A stretch of 48,874 nt of DNA from an uncultured Bacteroidia bacterium (GTDB lineage: Bacteria; Bacteroidota; Bacteroidia; Bacteroidales; UBA932), in assembly GCA_902801885.1 (NCBI GenBank), contig CADCJX010000027.1, positions 1 to 48,874 of the forward strand, given 5' to 3'. The stretch's first letter is position 1. Every line of letters starts with the position of its first letter. The position numbers were made by a program, and so were the translations under genes. This document shows, piece by piece, positions 37,250-46,055 of this stretch. A model generated the notes under the pieces. That model worked only from the letters and a program-made list of their open reading frames with translations, made no database searches and was not told the DNA's origin.

Positions 37250-38989
37250 TCAGCCTTTGACCATGGCGGACACGGTTTCACGGGCAGTCCTGCCGTCAGC
37301 TCCATGAGAGGAGGAGTGGAATTCGCGGAGTCCTGCAGAAATCTCCAACTGTCCTATATTCCCGGGCCTGACTCCCGACCCGGCCATGATAACGATCCTG
37401 CCGGCAGCACGGTCCACGAGTTCCTTGAGCATGGAAGCTCCGTCGTTGACATTCGTGGCGTGGCCAGCGGTGAGAAGGCGGTCGCAGCCGAGAGAAATGA
37501 TGTCTTCCAGGGCTTTCAGAGGATCGTTGCATTCATCGAAAGCACGGTGGAAGGTGACGCTCAGTCCCTCGGCTGCCTCCATCATCCGCCGCATGGCATC
37601 CATGTCCACGGATCCGTCAGGCTTGAGGGCCCCGATAACTACACCATTTACTCCCATGTACTTGCACATCCTTATAGACTCGACCATCTCCTCGATTTCC
37701 TCTTCTGTGTAGACGAAGTCACCGCCATGGGCACGGATCAGTACGTTTACAGGGACAGCCACTTCAGAAAGCACCTTAGTAATGTTGTCCCTGGAGGGGG
37801 TAACCCCGCCGCAGGGCAGGTCTTCGCAGAGTTCGATCCTTCCTGCGCCACCTGCCTGGGCTTCCAGGGCTTCTCCGCTGTCGGTGCAGCAGCATTCCAG
37901 GAACCTTCCCGTCGTGCCGATGCCCTCGAGTTCGAGAAGGAGCTCGGGACGGCAGATGTCAGCCATGAGGAAATGCATGGGGACGCCCTTCCAATGGTTT
38001 CCGAGAGTGTCCACTATAGCCTTGATATCCTCTTCGTGCTTGATGTACACCCTGATGGCTTCGAAGCGGAAGCGTGGGCATCCCGGGAATATATTCCCCG
38101 GAGCTACAAGATGCTCCATCACGTCTATGGCAGCCTCGCTCTGGAGACGGCCGTCGGTCGAAATTTCGCTGTTCTCACCTTTGATCGCCGCTGTGCCTGA
38201 GACAAGTACAGTGTTGTCCAGCAGCCTGGCCCTTTCGAATTTCGGAGTGGTCTTCACGGCCACCTTCCCTTCCTTAAGGACTTTGTTGGAATACTTGTGT
38301 GCCGGTACCTGGATTGGGTTGTCGATGGGTTTGCTTATTCCTGCGCAGCCTTTCACGGCATAGATCGAGACCGTCACTCCACCTTCGGAGCATCCGATGC
38401 CGGTCGCAGCCGGGTAGCCTTCCTTCCAGTCGCCGCTTGAGTAGAACTCGGATCTTGCATCGTTGAACATCTGGTAGTTCTGGAGTCCATCACTAGTTTT
38501 GGTGATGTCCTGGATGTAATTCCACTGGCGGACGATGTCGGTGACAAGGAAACCTTCTGCTTCAAGAATCTCACTCAGCCTTCCGAAAACCTTTCCGGCC
38601 TGGACAGCAGTGTCTCCCTCGTAAGGGAAATGGATTCCCTTGGAGATAAGCTCGGAACCTTCCTGGTTCCGGATGACAAGGTAGTCGTCATTGAACTCCA
38701 CAGTACCGTCTCCTCTGAGGTAGAGCACTTCGGCTGTCAAGGTGGTTCCAACGGGCTTCTGGGCCACGCAGGTGACCATCGGAGCGGCTTTTCCGAAGTA
38801 TTCCTTGCAGCAGGAGACCATGGCGGCCTCGCCCTCAAGGTAGCCCTTTTCCACTTCTGCATCGAAGAAAAAGACTATTCCAAGGACCAGATGATCCTTG
38901 CCTACCTTGTCCAGGATGTCCTGGCAGCGGGAAGCGATGCTTCCGGATTTGTGAGTTGTGATTATCTTTAGATACTTATCGCTTGTCAT
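37250..38989 (-). CDS. Rid/chorismatase-like domain fused to CutC
   Basis: A 579-residue, apparently cytoplasmic protein in two parts. Residues about 1-350 resemble the Rid/YjgF superfamily in the two-lobed form seen in chorismatases (FkbO/Hyg5 type): IVRQWNYIQDITKTSDGLQNYQMFNDARSEFY, PAATGIGCSEGG and VLVSGTAAIKGENS. Residues about 362-579 are a CutC TIM barrel: LECCCTDSGEALEAQAGGAGRIELCEDLPCGGVTPS, VLIRAHGGDFVYTEEE, VTFHRAFDEC, LLTAGHATNV, IMAGSGVRPGN. CutC was named for copper homeostasis, but its enzymatic role is unclear. The one continuous frame suggests that both parts act on related metabolites. It leads an operon with the two ChrA halves. Confidence 0.85.
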   Translation of the reverse strand: MTSDKYLKIITTHKSGSIASRCQDILDKVGKDHLVLGIVFFFDAEVEKGYLEGEAAMVSCCKEYFGKAAPMVTCVAQKPVGTTLTAEVLYLRGDGTVEFNDDYLVIRNQEGSELISKGIHFPYEGDTAVQAGKVFGRLSEILEAEGFLVTDIVRQWNYIQDITKTSDGLQNYQMFNDARSEFYSSGDWKEGYPAATGIGCSEGGVTVSIYAVKGCAGISKPIDNPIQVPAHKYSNKVLKEGKVAVKTTPKFERARLLDNTVLVSGTAAIKGENSEISTDGRLQSEAAIDVMEHLVAPGNIFPGCPRFRFEAIRVYIKHEEDIKAIVDTLGNHWKGVPMHFLMADICRPELLLELEGIGTTGRFLECCCTDSGEALEAQAGGAGRIELCEDLPCGGVTPSRDNITKVLSEVAVPVNVLIRAHGGDFVYTEEEIEEMVESIRMCKYMGVNGVVIGALKPDGSVDMDAMRRMMEAAEGLSVTFHRAFDECNDPLKALEDIISLGCDRLLTAGHATNVNDGASMLKELVDRAAGRIVIMAGSGVRPGNIGQLEISAGLREFHSSSHGADGRTARETVSAMVKG

Positions 38990-39063
38990 CAGGATTGACT
39001 TTCTTATAAATCATACAAAGTTCGTTAAAAATCCGCTATTCTGAAAATACCTATAAATGGTGA

Positions 39064-39094
39064 TTGGTACGAAATGATTTAATAACTAATTTTG
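39064..39094 (+). promoter_or_regulatory. Promoter candidate for feoAB
   Basis: TTG at 39064-39066, 20 bases, then a perfect -7 box TAATTTTG at 39087-39094. The first ATG follows after one base (39096) and a second at 39099, so the transcript would start at or inside the first codons. I see no clear Fur-type palindrome. Confidence 0.45.
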
Positions 39095-39095
39095 C

Positions 39096-41171
39096 ATGAT
39101 GAAATTGTCTGACCTGAATACAGGAGGAACCGGCGTCATTGTCAAGGTTGGCGGCCACGGGAATTTCCGGAAGAGGCTCATCGAGATGGGCTTCATCCCC
39201 GGGAAAAAGGTCAATGCCATTCTCAATGCCCCTCTCAAGGACCCTATCGAGTACGAGATAATGGGTTACAAGGTGTCGTTGAGGCGCGACGAGGCTTCCC
39301 TCATCGAGATTTGTTCAGAAGAAGACTACAATTCCGAAAAGAACGGCACCGTCAGGGTAGCCCTCGTCGGCAATCCCAACTGCGGCAAGACATCCCTTTT
39401 CAACCTGGCTTCCGGAAGTCACGAGCATGTGGGCAACTACAGCGGAGTGACCGTGGATGCCAAGGAGGGTCATTTTACCTACAAGGGGCGGAAACTTATC
39501 TTCGTCGACCTTCCGGGCACATATTCCCTTTCAGCCTTCTCTCCGGAGGAGCGCTACGTCCGTGAGAACCTCGTCGAGAAGACTCCCGACGTGGTGATCA
39601 ACGTTGTCGACGCTTCGAACCTCGAACGCAATCTCTACCTTACCACCCAGGTCAAGGACATGAACCTCAAGGTCGTGATGGCCTTGAACATGTACGACGA
39701 ACTCAAGAAGAGGGGAGACCGCATCGACACCAAGTGGCTGGGCCACCTTATGGGGATGCCGGTCTGTCCGACCGTCTGCAGGACGGGTGAGGGTGTCGAC
39801 CAGCTTCTGGACACAGTCCTGGAGGTCGCTGACAACAAGGGCCCCGGAGAACCGGTTTCCGCTGACAAGATAGCTTCAGGTGATGATTCCGAGGACATCG
39901 AGAAGAGGTACCAGTTTATCCATGATGTCCTTTCAAGGACATACGTCAGGCACATCGAACCCGTAGGTGACAAGTCATGGACCGAAAGGATCGACTCGGT
40001 GGTCACCAACAAATGGGCGGCCTTTCCGATATTCCTTGTCATCCTCTACCTGATCTTCCAGGCGACCTTCACCCTGGGCGACTACCCGATGAACTGGATC
40101 GACTGGCTCGTCGGCAAGTTCGGGGACTTCGTGGCTGCCTTCATGAAGGATAGCTGGCTGAAGGATGTACTTGTGGACGGAGTAATAGCAGGAGTGGGCA
40201 GCGTGCTCGTCTTCCTGCCCAACATATTGATTCTCTATTTCTTCCTTTCCATCATGGAGGACACCGGCTACATGGCCCGTGCCGCCTTCATCATGGATAA
40301 GCTGATGCACAGGATAGGCCTGCACGGCAAGTCATTCATCCCGATGGTCATGGGATTCGGATGCAACGTGCCGGCCATCATGGCAACCAGGGCAATTGAA
40401 AGTCGAAAGAGCCGGCTTATCACCATAGCCATAATTCCTTTCATGTCGTGTGCCGGCCGGCTCCCGATTTTCGTCCTCCTGGCAGGTGCCTTCTTCCCCA
40501 ACCATTCGGCTCTCGCCCTTCTGGGAATTTATTTCCTCGGGGTTCTCCTCGCCATCCTTTCAGCGATGATCCTGAGCCGTTTCGTCAAGGAAGACGACCT
40601 CCCGTTCGTCATGGAGCTCCCTCCTTACCGTGTCCCCACCGGGAAAGCCCTCTGGAGGCACACTTGGGAGAAGGGAAAGCAATACCTTGAGAAGATGGCC
40701 ACCACCATCCTCATCGGTTCGGTTGTCATCTGGTGCCTGGGTTACTTCCCGCGTTCGGGCCGTGATGTAGAGTACCAGCAGGAGCATTCCTACATCGGCC
40801 AGATCGGCAAGGCGGTAGCTCCTGCCCTCGATCCTCTTGGTTTCAACTGGAAGATGGACATAAGCCTCCTTTCCGGAGTGGTCGCCAAGGAACTGGTTGT
40901 CAGTACCCTCGGGGTCATGTATTCTTCCGATGCCGCAGCCGACGAGGACAACACGCAGCTACAGTCTGCCCTCACTTCATCCGTAAGCCTGCCTGCCGCG
41001 GTGGCTTTCATGCTGTTCATCCTGCTCTATTTCCCTTGCATTGCCACCTTCGTGGCCATAAAGAATGAGACAGGAAAGTGGAAATGGGCGATTGCGGTCT
41101 GTACTTATACTATGATCGTCGCCTGGCTGTGCGCCTATGTGGGTTTCCACATTACGGCATTGCTGATTTAA
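39096..41171 (+). CDS. feoAB: FeoA-FeoB fusion ferrous iron transporter
   Basis: A 691-residue inner-membrane ferrous iron importer. Residues about 1-75 are FeoA (KLSDLNTGGTGVIVKVGG, RKRLIEMGFIPGKKV, GYKVSLRRDEASLIEI). The FeoB G domain follows: G1 VGNPNCGKTS, the GVTVDAKEG switch, G3 DLPGTYSL and G4 NMYDE. Two Gate segments (FMSCAGRLPIFVLLAGAFF; PCIATFVAIKNETG) and about eight transmembrane helices complete it. FeoA-FeoB fusion is common in Bacteroidota. The ATG at 39099 is an alternative start. It leads an apparent operon with a hemerythrin-like protein and a LuxR-type regulator. Confidence 0.96.
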   Translation: MMKLSDLNTGGTGVIVKVGGHGNFRKRLIEMGFIPGKKVNAILNAPLKDPIEYEIMGYKVSLRRDEASLIEICSEEDYNSEKNGTVRVALVGNPNCGKTSLFNLASGSHEHVGNYSGVTVDAKEGHFTYKGRKLIFVDLPGTYSLSAFSPEERYVRENLVEKTPDVVINVVDASNLERNLYLTTQVKDMNLKVVMALNMYDELKKRGDRIDTKWLGHLMGMPVCPTVCRTGEGVDQLLDTVLEVADNKGPGEPVSADKIASGDDSEDIEKRYQFIHDVLSRTYVRHIEPVGDKSWTERIDSVVTNKWAAFPIFLVILYLIFQATFTLGDYPMNWIDWLVGKFGDFVAAFMKDSWLKDVLVDGVIAGVGSVLVFLPNILILYFFLSIMEDTGYMARAAFIMDKLMHRIGLHGKSFIPMVMGFGCNVPAIMATRAIESRKSRLITIAIIPFMSCAGRLPIFVLLAGAFFPNHSALALLGIYFLGVLLAILSAMILSRFVKEDDLPFVMELPPYRVPTGKALWRHTWEKGKQYLEKMATTILIGSVVIWCLGYFPRSGRDVEYQQEHSYIGQIGKAVAPALDPLGFNWKMDISLLSGVVAKELVVSTLGVMYSSDAAADEDNTQLQSALTSSVSLPAAVAFMLFILLYFPCIATFVAIKNETGKWKWAIAVCTYTMIVAWLCAYVGFHITALLI

Positions 41172-41176
41172 TTTAG

Positions 41177-41184
41177 TATATTTA
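41177..41184 (+). promoter_or_regulatory. -7-like box before the hemerythrin-like gene
   Basis: TATATTTA ends five bases before the ATG at 41190, within the 18-base spacer after feoAB. It resembles other -7 boxes here but lacks a -33 partner at the right distance, so an internal promoter is only possible. Confidence 0.2.
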
Positions 41185-41189
41185 CTCCC

Positions 41190-41879
41190 ATGAAAGATAT
41201 CTTCACCCCTGACATGCGATTGTCGGACATGATCGACATGAACTACAGCCTGATGCAGGTTATTTCACGCATGGGAATAGGCCTTGGCCTTGCAGGAATG
41301 ACTGCCGGCGAGGCATGCCGCCATTGCGGACTGGACGAGCGCACTTTCATGCTCATCTGCAATGTCTATTCATTCCCTGAATATGTCCCGTCCCAGGCGG
41401 ACATTTCAGCTGCGAACATTCCTGACATCGTCAGGTATCTACGCGGATCCCACGCTTACTACACGGGTAAGGCCCTGAGCAATCTCGAGTCGTCTTTCAA
41501 CAGCCTTCTCGAGCCCTGTGATGTCGGCAGGAAGACAGCTATCACGAAGTTTTTCGTGGACTACAAGTCCGAGCTTGTAAAGCATTTTGCCAGGGAAGAA
41601 GACGAGGTGTTCCCTTACATCGAGGCTCTGCAGAATGGAAATAAGCCTGAAGACTATTCCATCGACCAGTTCGAGGAACATCATGAGAGCGTGGATGAGA
41701 AGCTCGAGGACATGAAGAACATCGTGATGAAGTACCTCCCGGAAGAATGTGATCCTGAGATGAGGATGTGGGTACTGGTGTCCATCTACAGCCTGAGGGA
41801 CGATCTGAGACGCCATACCTACGTCGAGGACAACATCCTTGTGCCTGCGGTAAGAAACCTTGAGAACAATGGAGAATAG
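41190..41879 (+). CDS. RIC/YtfE-like hemerythrin-domain protein
   Basis: A 229-residue protein. Residues about 1-65 resemble the DUF542 (ScdA N-terminal) module (LSDMIDMNYSLMQVISRMGI, then AGEACRHCGLDERTFMLICN). The remaining four-helix bundle carries hemerythrin-type diiron ligands: His in GSHAYYTG, HFAREEDEVFPY, EEHHESV and RRHTYVEDNIL. Proteins of this kind repair iron-sulfur clusters damaged by oxidative or nitrosative stress or supply iron for them. It lies 18 bases after feoAB and overlaps the regulator gene by 11 bases, which supports a shared iron/NO-stress role. Confidence 0.88.
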   Translation: MKDIFTPDMRLSDMIDMNYSLMQVISRMGIGLGLAGMTAGEACRHCGLDERTFMLICNVYSFPEYVPSQADISAANIPDIVRYLRGSHAYYTGKALSNLESSFNSLLEPCDVGRKTAITKFFVDYKSELVKHFAREEDEVFPYIEALQNGNKPEDYSIDQFEEHHESVDEKLEDMKNIVMKYLPEECDPEMRMWVLVSIYSLRDDLRRHTYVEDNILVPAVRNLENNGE

Positions 41880-42465
41880 GAAGTCAGTAGCCTTGATAGT
41901 ACCCTCCGACATCGTAGCGAGGGGATTGGGAAGCATCCTGGAAGAGTCCGGTGAATTCCATGTCGAGGAGGTCTTCCATGATTTCTCGAAGGCTGCCGAG
42001 TCCAGGCTTCGCGGCATGGATCCTGATATGGTGGTCATAGATCCTGTGGTCCTTGACTTCAAGAGCCGCCGTGAGGGCAGGAACATGCTTCTGGATGTCT
42101 GTGATTCGATAGTCATCGCTCTTGACGGCCCCGGAGTTACAGAAGATGTCCTCAAGCTCTACGACGGTTCGGTCTCCCTTTATGACAGGCCATCCGATCT
42201 GACCCGCAAGCTTCATGGAGCCCTGGATGCCAAGCAGCCGGAGGTCGTCTCGGATGGAGGGGAACTTTCAGCCCGGGAAAAGGAGATCCTGGTCTGCGTA
42301 GCCAAGGGGATGCTCAACAAGGAGATAGCCGACAAGCTCAACCTTTCCATCTACACCGTCATAACCCACCGCAAGAACATCACCCGCAAGACGGGCATAA
42401 AGACGGTGGCGGGCCTGACGGTCTATGCCCTCCTGAACAATCTGATAGATATGAATTCCCTATAG
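41869..42465 (+). CDS. LuxR-family regulator with degenerate receiver
   Basis: About 198 residues. The C-terminal part (about 130-195) is a LuxR/NarL helix-turn-helix: LSAREKEILVCVAKGMLNKEIADKLNLSIYTVITHRKNITRKTGIKTVAGLTVYAL. The N-terminal part has receiver-like secondary structure and a candidate Asp (MVVIDP), but the usual acidic pair at the first strand is replaced (LIVPSD), so phosphorylation may not be its trigger. The ATG at 41869 overlaps the end of the hemerythrin-like gene. It may regulate this operon, sensing a small molecule or relying on a partner; no cognate kinase is nearby. Confidence 0.88.
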   Translation: MENRKSVALIVPSDIVARGLGSILEESGEFHVEEVFHDFSKAAESRLRGMDPDMVVIDPVVLDFKSRREGRNMLLDVCDSIVIALDGPGVTEDVLKLYDGSVSLYDRPSDLTRKLHGALDAKQPEVVSDGGELSAREKEILVCVAKGMLNKEIADKLNLSIYTVITHRKNITRKTGIKTVAGLTVYALLNNLIDMNSL

Positions 42466-43545
42466 CAGGATCTCTGCTACGACGGGATAATGGTCAGAGT
42501 ACTCCAGCCGGGGAATATGGTTTGAGGCTGCCTTCAAGTGACTGGGATAGAGGATGTAGTCTATCCTTATGAAAGGCCATAGACCGGAGTAGGTGGCTCC
42601 GAATCCTCTTCCGGCTTCCACGAAGGTGTCCTTCCTGCCCTTCATCAGCCTGAAATAAGTGTAGGAGATGGGATTGTCATTGAAATCTCCTGCAACGATG
42701 GCTTCCACAGGGCATTCTTCAATGTCCGACATGACCTGGTCGACCTGCACCGGCCTTCTTGTGATCGAGCGCTTCATCTTTTCTTCAGTGTCCCTTACGA
42801 GGGTACTGTCCCTGTTCCAGGATTTCACCAGGTTGGTTAGGGATATGTTATAGCTCTCGAAATGGCAGTTATAGACTCTCAGGACCTGGTCGCCTATCTT
42901 GAGGTCCGTATAGATGGCGAGGTTGGAACTTTTCTCGAACTGGAGCCTTCCTTTTCCTGTGATTGGATAGCGGCTCAGGGTGACATTGCCGTAAGCGCCT
43001 TCCTTGTTGATGAACATGAAATAGCCGGACTGGTACTCGGGAAAGTGGTCCTTTATGAATTTGCTGACATCATATTCCCCATCCAGATCGACCTCCTGGA
43101 GGCAGACAATGTCGGCATCGGTCTCCTTGATGAACCTGACCACTGAATCCATGCAAGCCTTACGGCCTTTATCTCCCTTGAACGCAGGTTTGCTACCCAG
43201 CATGAAATGACCGACATTGTAGGAGACCATCCTGACCGAAGTTTCTCCGGACTGCTCGGCTGCTCCAGAAGAGAACTGGAAATACCTGCCTATGAATATC
43301 GCTGACGGAAGGAGGGCTATCAACGGAATCATGAAAGACTTTGATCTCCGCTTGACCGCCCAGAAAAGCAGGAGGATGTTCAGCAGGACGATCGGGATAA
43401 ACAGCAGGCCAAGGACAGTCATGTACCAGGCCTTAGCCGGGTTGACCACCATCGAAGAATAGGTCAGGAACAGCAGGAACGCGGCCAGAAGCATCAGAGT
43501 CCTCGCAGTGATGCCTACTGTTCTGTCATGTCTTTTCCTGCCCAT
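42460..43545 (-). CDS. Membrane endonuclease/exonuclease/phosphatase protein
   Basis: A 361-residue protein with two to three N-terminal transmembrane segments (about 12-32, 40-62 and 70-88) and a DNase I-like domain outside or at the membrane (about 100-361). Catalytic blocks are VSYNVGHF, DIVCLQEVDL, YNCHFES, VAGDFNDNPISYTY and the final YSDHYPVVAEI. The substrate is unknown. Its stop overlaps the stop of the LuxR-type gene by 6 bases (convergent). It starts 12 bases after the rhomboid gene, in a gene order (mutL, rhomboid, exonuclease-family) that recurs in Bacteroidota. Confidence 0.88.
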   Translation of the reverse strand: MGRKRHDRTVGITARTLMLLAAFLLFLTYSSMVVNPAKAWYMTVLGLLFIPIVLLNILLLFWAVKRRSKSFMIPLIALLPSAIFIGRYFQFSSGAAEQSGETSVRMVSYNVGHFMLGSKPAFKGDKGRKACMDSVVRFIKETDADIVCLQEVDLDGEYDVSKFIKDHFPEYQSGYFMFINKEGAYGNVTLSRYPITGKGRLQFEKSSNLAIYTDLKIGDQVLRVYNCHFESYNISLTNLVKSWNRDSTLVRDTEEKMKRSITRRPVQVDQVMSDIEECPVEAIVAGDFNDNPISYTYFRLMKGRKDTFVEAGRGFGATYSGLWPFIRIDYILYPSHLKAASNHIPRLEYSDHYPVVAEILL

Positions 43546-43557
43546 GGTCCCGTAATT

Positions 43558-44256
43558 CTATCTTCGCCAAAGCCTTCCGGTCTTTTTCCACCAGAAGATG
43601 AGCAGGAAGCCGAACAGGGCTCCGCCGAGATGAGCGAAATGGGCAACGCCGTCCATGGTCCCTGTGATGCCGGTGAAGAGTTCTATTCCCATGAAGATCA
43701 GGACGAACCACTTGGCTTTCAGGGTCACGGGAGGGAAGACCAGCGTCCACAAATCATTGGGATAGAGCATTGCATAGCCAATCTGGATGCCATAGATGGC
43801 TCCTGAGGCTCCAAGGGTGGGTGTTCGGAGGATGTCGATGTAGGCCTGGCTTAGCTGTGCTCCTTCGGGCAGGACGGCCTGAACCTGGATTCCTTGCACG
43901 AGGAAGTGGACCAGAAGGGCTCCGAGGCCGGTTACGAAATAGAAGAGGACGAACTTCTTCGAACCAATGGTCCTTTCAAGAGCGGATCCGAACATCAAGA
44001 GGCACCACATGTTCACGAATATGTGCATGAAATTCCCATGCATGAACATGTAGGTAACCGGCTGCCACCAGTGGAAGAATGGAGACTTCGGGTAGAAGAC
44101 AGCGAATGTCTCGATCATGAAATTCTTGTTGATGAGGGTTGCCAGGAACATCAGGACGTTGACCAGGAATATGTTCCTTGTCGCTTCCGGGATGTTGCCC
44201 AGGATCCTGCCCATCATTCCGCCGGAATTGTTGTCGTAACCGTAGTATTGCGCCAT
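43558..44256 (-). CDS. Rhomboid family intramembrane serine protease
   Basis: A 232-residue membrane protein with six or seven transmembrane helices. The oxyanion-side HGNFMHIFVNMW motif, the nucleophile Ser in GASGAIYGI, and the catalytic His in HFAHLGGALFG are present, so it should be active. Rhomboids cleave transmembrane helices inside the bilayer. It starts 10 bases after the mutL stop and probably shares its transcript. Confidence 0.94.
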   Translation of the reverse strand: MAQYYGYDNNSGGMMGRILGNIPEATRNIFLVNVLMFLATLINKNFMIETFAVFYPKSPFFHWWQPVTYMFMHGNFMHIFVNMWCLLMFGSALERTIGSKKFVLFYFVTGLGALLVHFLVQGIQVQAVLPEGAQLSQAYIDILRTPTLGASGAIYGIQIGYAMLYPNDLWTLVFPPVTLKAKWFVLIFMGIELFTGITGTMDGVAHFAHLGGALFGFLLIFWWKKTGRLWRR

Positions 44257-44266
44257 AAGAGTTTAT

Positions 44267-46054
44267 TCAAAACAGTTTCTCCACCTGGGAGAGGTTCAAG
44301 ATTGCCATTATTCTCTTCCCGTTGCTTGTAAGCTCGGGATTGCCGCCCGACAGGAGCGTGTCCAACAGGAGCCTGGCTTCCATAGGGGATGCCATGGGGT
44401 TCGAAGACGAGGCTCCAAGCAGGGCTATCTTCTCCGCCATGGCAGATTCCATCACTCCTGGCAAGGAAGCACTGTCGTCAGAGAGAATCAGGATCAGGTT
44501 CTGGACCATTGTCTGGACCTTGCCGGCTTCTCCGGAGAAGCCTTCCGGAACCCCGTTCACCACCACAGTGTCGTTGCCGAGAGGCGAAATGTCGAATCCA
44601 AGCGAGGAAAGGAGTCCGGTCTTCTCTTCAAGCAGCATCCTTTCGCTGACTCCGACCTGTACCTTAACCGGGAACATATTGGCCTGGGTGACATGGCCGT
44701 TCCGGTTGAGGGCTGCCAAGGCGCGGTCGTAAAGGATCCTTTCCCGAGCCCTCCGGATGTTCACGACCATCAGTCCTTCCTTGACGGGGGCCACTATGTA
44801 ACGGCCGTCAAGGATTATGGTCTGGCTCACGGGTACTGTCTTGTCCTCGAAGAGCTTTCCGTAATCCTCATGCCTGTCGACATATTTGCTGGCATCCCAA
44901 CCGGATGGAGCTTTCACATTGTCACCCTCGAACAAAGGCTCGAAAGGATTGTAGTCCGGGTCGATGGGGACCGCAGGAGCGCTTTCAGGCTTATATTCAG
45001 AGAAATGGCTTCCCAGGACAGGCATTTCGTTGGCCTCTGGATTGGAAAAATCGATTCCTCCGGCAAAGGAATTCTTCCCGAGGGTTTCCTTGACCGCGGC
45101 GAAGACCACCTGGAAGACGAAGCTTTCGTCCTCGAACTTCACCTCTGACTTGGTCGGACTGATGTTGACGTCTATCGACTTCGGGTCCGTCTCGAGGTAG
45201 ATGAAATAAGCAGGGGTGACTCCCTCCGGGATCAGGCCTTCGTAAGCCTTCATGACTGCCTTGTGGAGGTAGGGGCTTCTGAAGTAACGTCCGTTGACGA
45301 AGAAGAACTGGTTTCCCAGGGTCTTCCTGGCGGTGTCAGGACGGCCGGCAAACCCTCTTACCGACACCACCGAGGTGTCGGCTGTCACGTCTACCAGGTC
45401 ACCTGCCACTGAGGCTCCCATCAGATCCATAATCCTGTACTTCAGGGATTTGGCGGACTTGAGCACGTAAACATCCTTGCCATTGTGGATCAGAGAGAAG
45501 CCGATTCCTGGACTGGTCAGGGCAACCCTGCTGAACTCTTCCACTATGTGCCTGAATTCGACGTTGTCGGATTTGAGGAATTTCCTCCTTGCAGGTATGT
45601 TGTAGAACAAGTTCCTGACTGAGATGTTGGTGCCTTTAGGGGCAGACACTTCTTTGGTAGACAGGTGCTTGGAAGCTGCGAATTCTACCTGGCATCCGGT
45701 TTCCCCGTCTTCCGTCCTGGTCTTTAAAGTTACTTCTGCAACAGCTGCAATTGAGGCCAGGGCTTCACCTCGGAAGCCGAAAGTTTGTATGTCCTGCAAG
45801 TCCTCTGCAGTCGCGATCTTCGACGTTGCGTGTCTCTCGAAACATAGGACGGCATCGTCAGGAGTCATTCCGCAACCGTTGTCGATCACCTGTATGAGAG
45901 TCCTTCCGGAGTCTGCAATCACGACGGAGATTTCAGTAGCCCCGGCGTCTACGGAGTTCTCCATAAGTTCCTTGACCACCGAAGCAGGCCTTCCTACGAC
46001 CTCTCCGGCGGCTATCATGTTGGCTATGTTGCCAGGCAGTATCCTCAGAACCAT
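44267..46054 (-). CDS. mutL: DNA mismatch repair protein MutL
   Basis: A 595-residue protein linking mismatch recognition to repair. The GHKL ATPase part is complete: ENSVDAGAT (32-40), DNGCGM (58-63), TFGFRGEAL (91-99) and GTNISVRNLFYNIPARRKFL (141-160). A flexible linker spans about 330-405, then the dimerisation domain. The endonuclease motif DQHAxxER appears degenerate (VNIRRARERILYD, 431-443), and the C-terminal CPHGRP region reads NPELTSNGK. MutL here therefore probably lacks nicking activity. The start at 46054 lies one base from the stop of the small upstream gene, implying coupling. Confidence 0.94.
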   Translation of the reverse strand: MVLRILPGNIANMIAAGEVVGRPASVVKELMENSVDAGATEISVVIADSGRTLIQVIDNGCGMTPDDAVLCFERHATSKIATAEDLQDIQTFGFRGEALASIAAVAEVTLKTRTEDGETGCQVEFAASKHLSTKEVSAPKGTNISVRNLFYNIPARRKFLKSDNVEFRHIVEEFSRVALTSPGIGFSLIHNGKDVYVLKSAKSLKYRIMDLMGASVAGDLVDVTADTSVVSVRGFAGRPDTARKTLGNQFFFVNGRYFRSPYLHKAVMKAYEGLIPEGVTPAYFIYLETDPKSIDVNISPTKSEVKFEDESFVFQVVFAAVKETLGKNSFAGGIDFSNPEANEMPVLGSHFSEYKPESAPAVPIDPDYNPFEPLFEGDNVKAPSGWDASKYVDRHEDYGKLFEDKTVPVSQTIILDGRYIVAPVKEGLMVVNIRRARERILYDRALAALNRNGHVTQANMFPVKVQVGVSERMLLEEKTGLLSSLGFDISPLGNDTVVVNGVPEGFSGEAGKVQTMVQNLILILSDDSASLPGVMESAMAEKIALLGASSSNPMASPMEARLLLDTLLSGGNPELTSNGKRIMAILNLSQVEKLF

Positions 46055-46055
46055 C

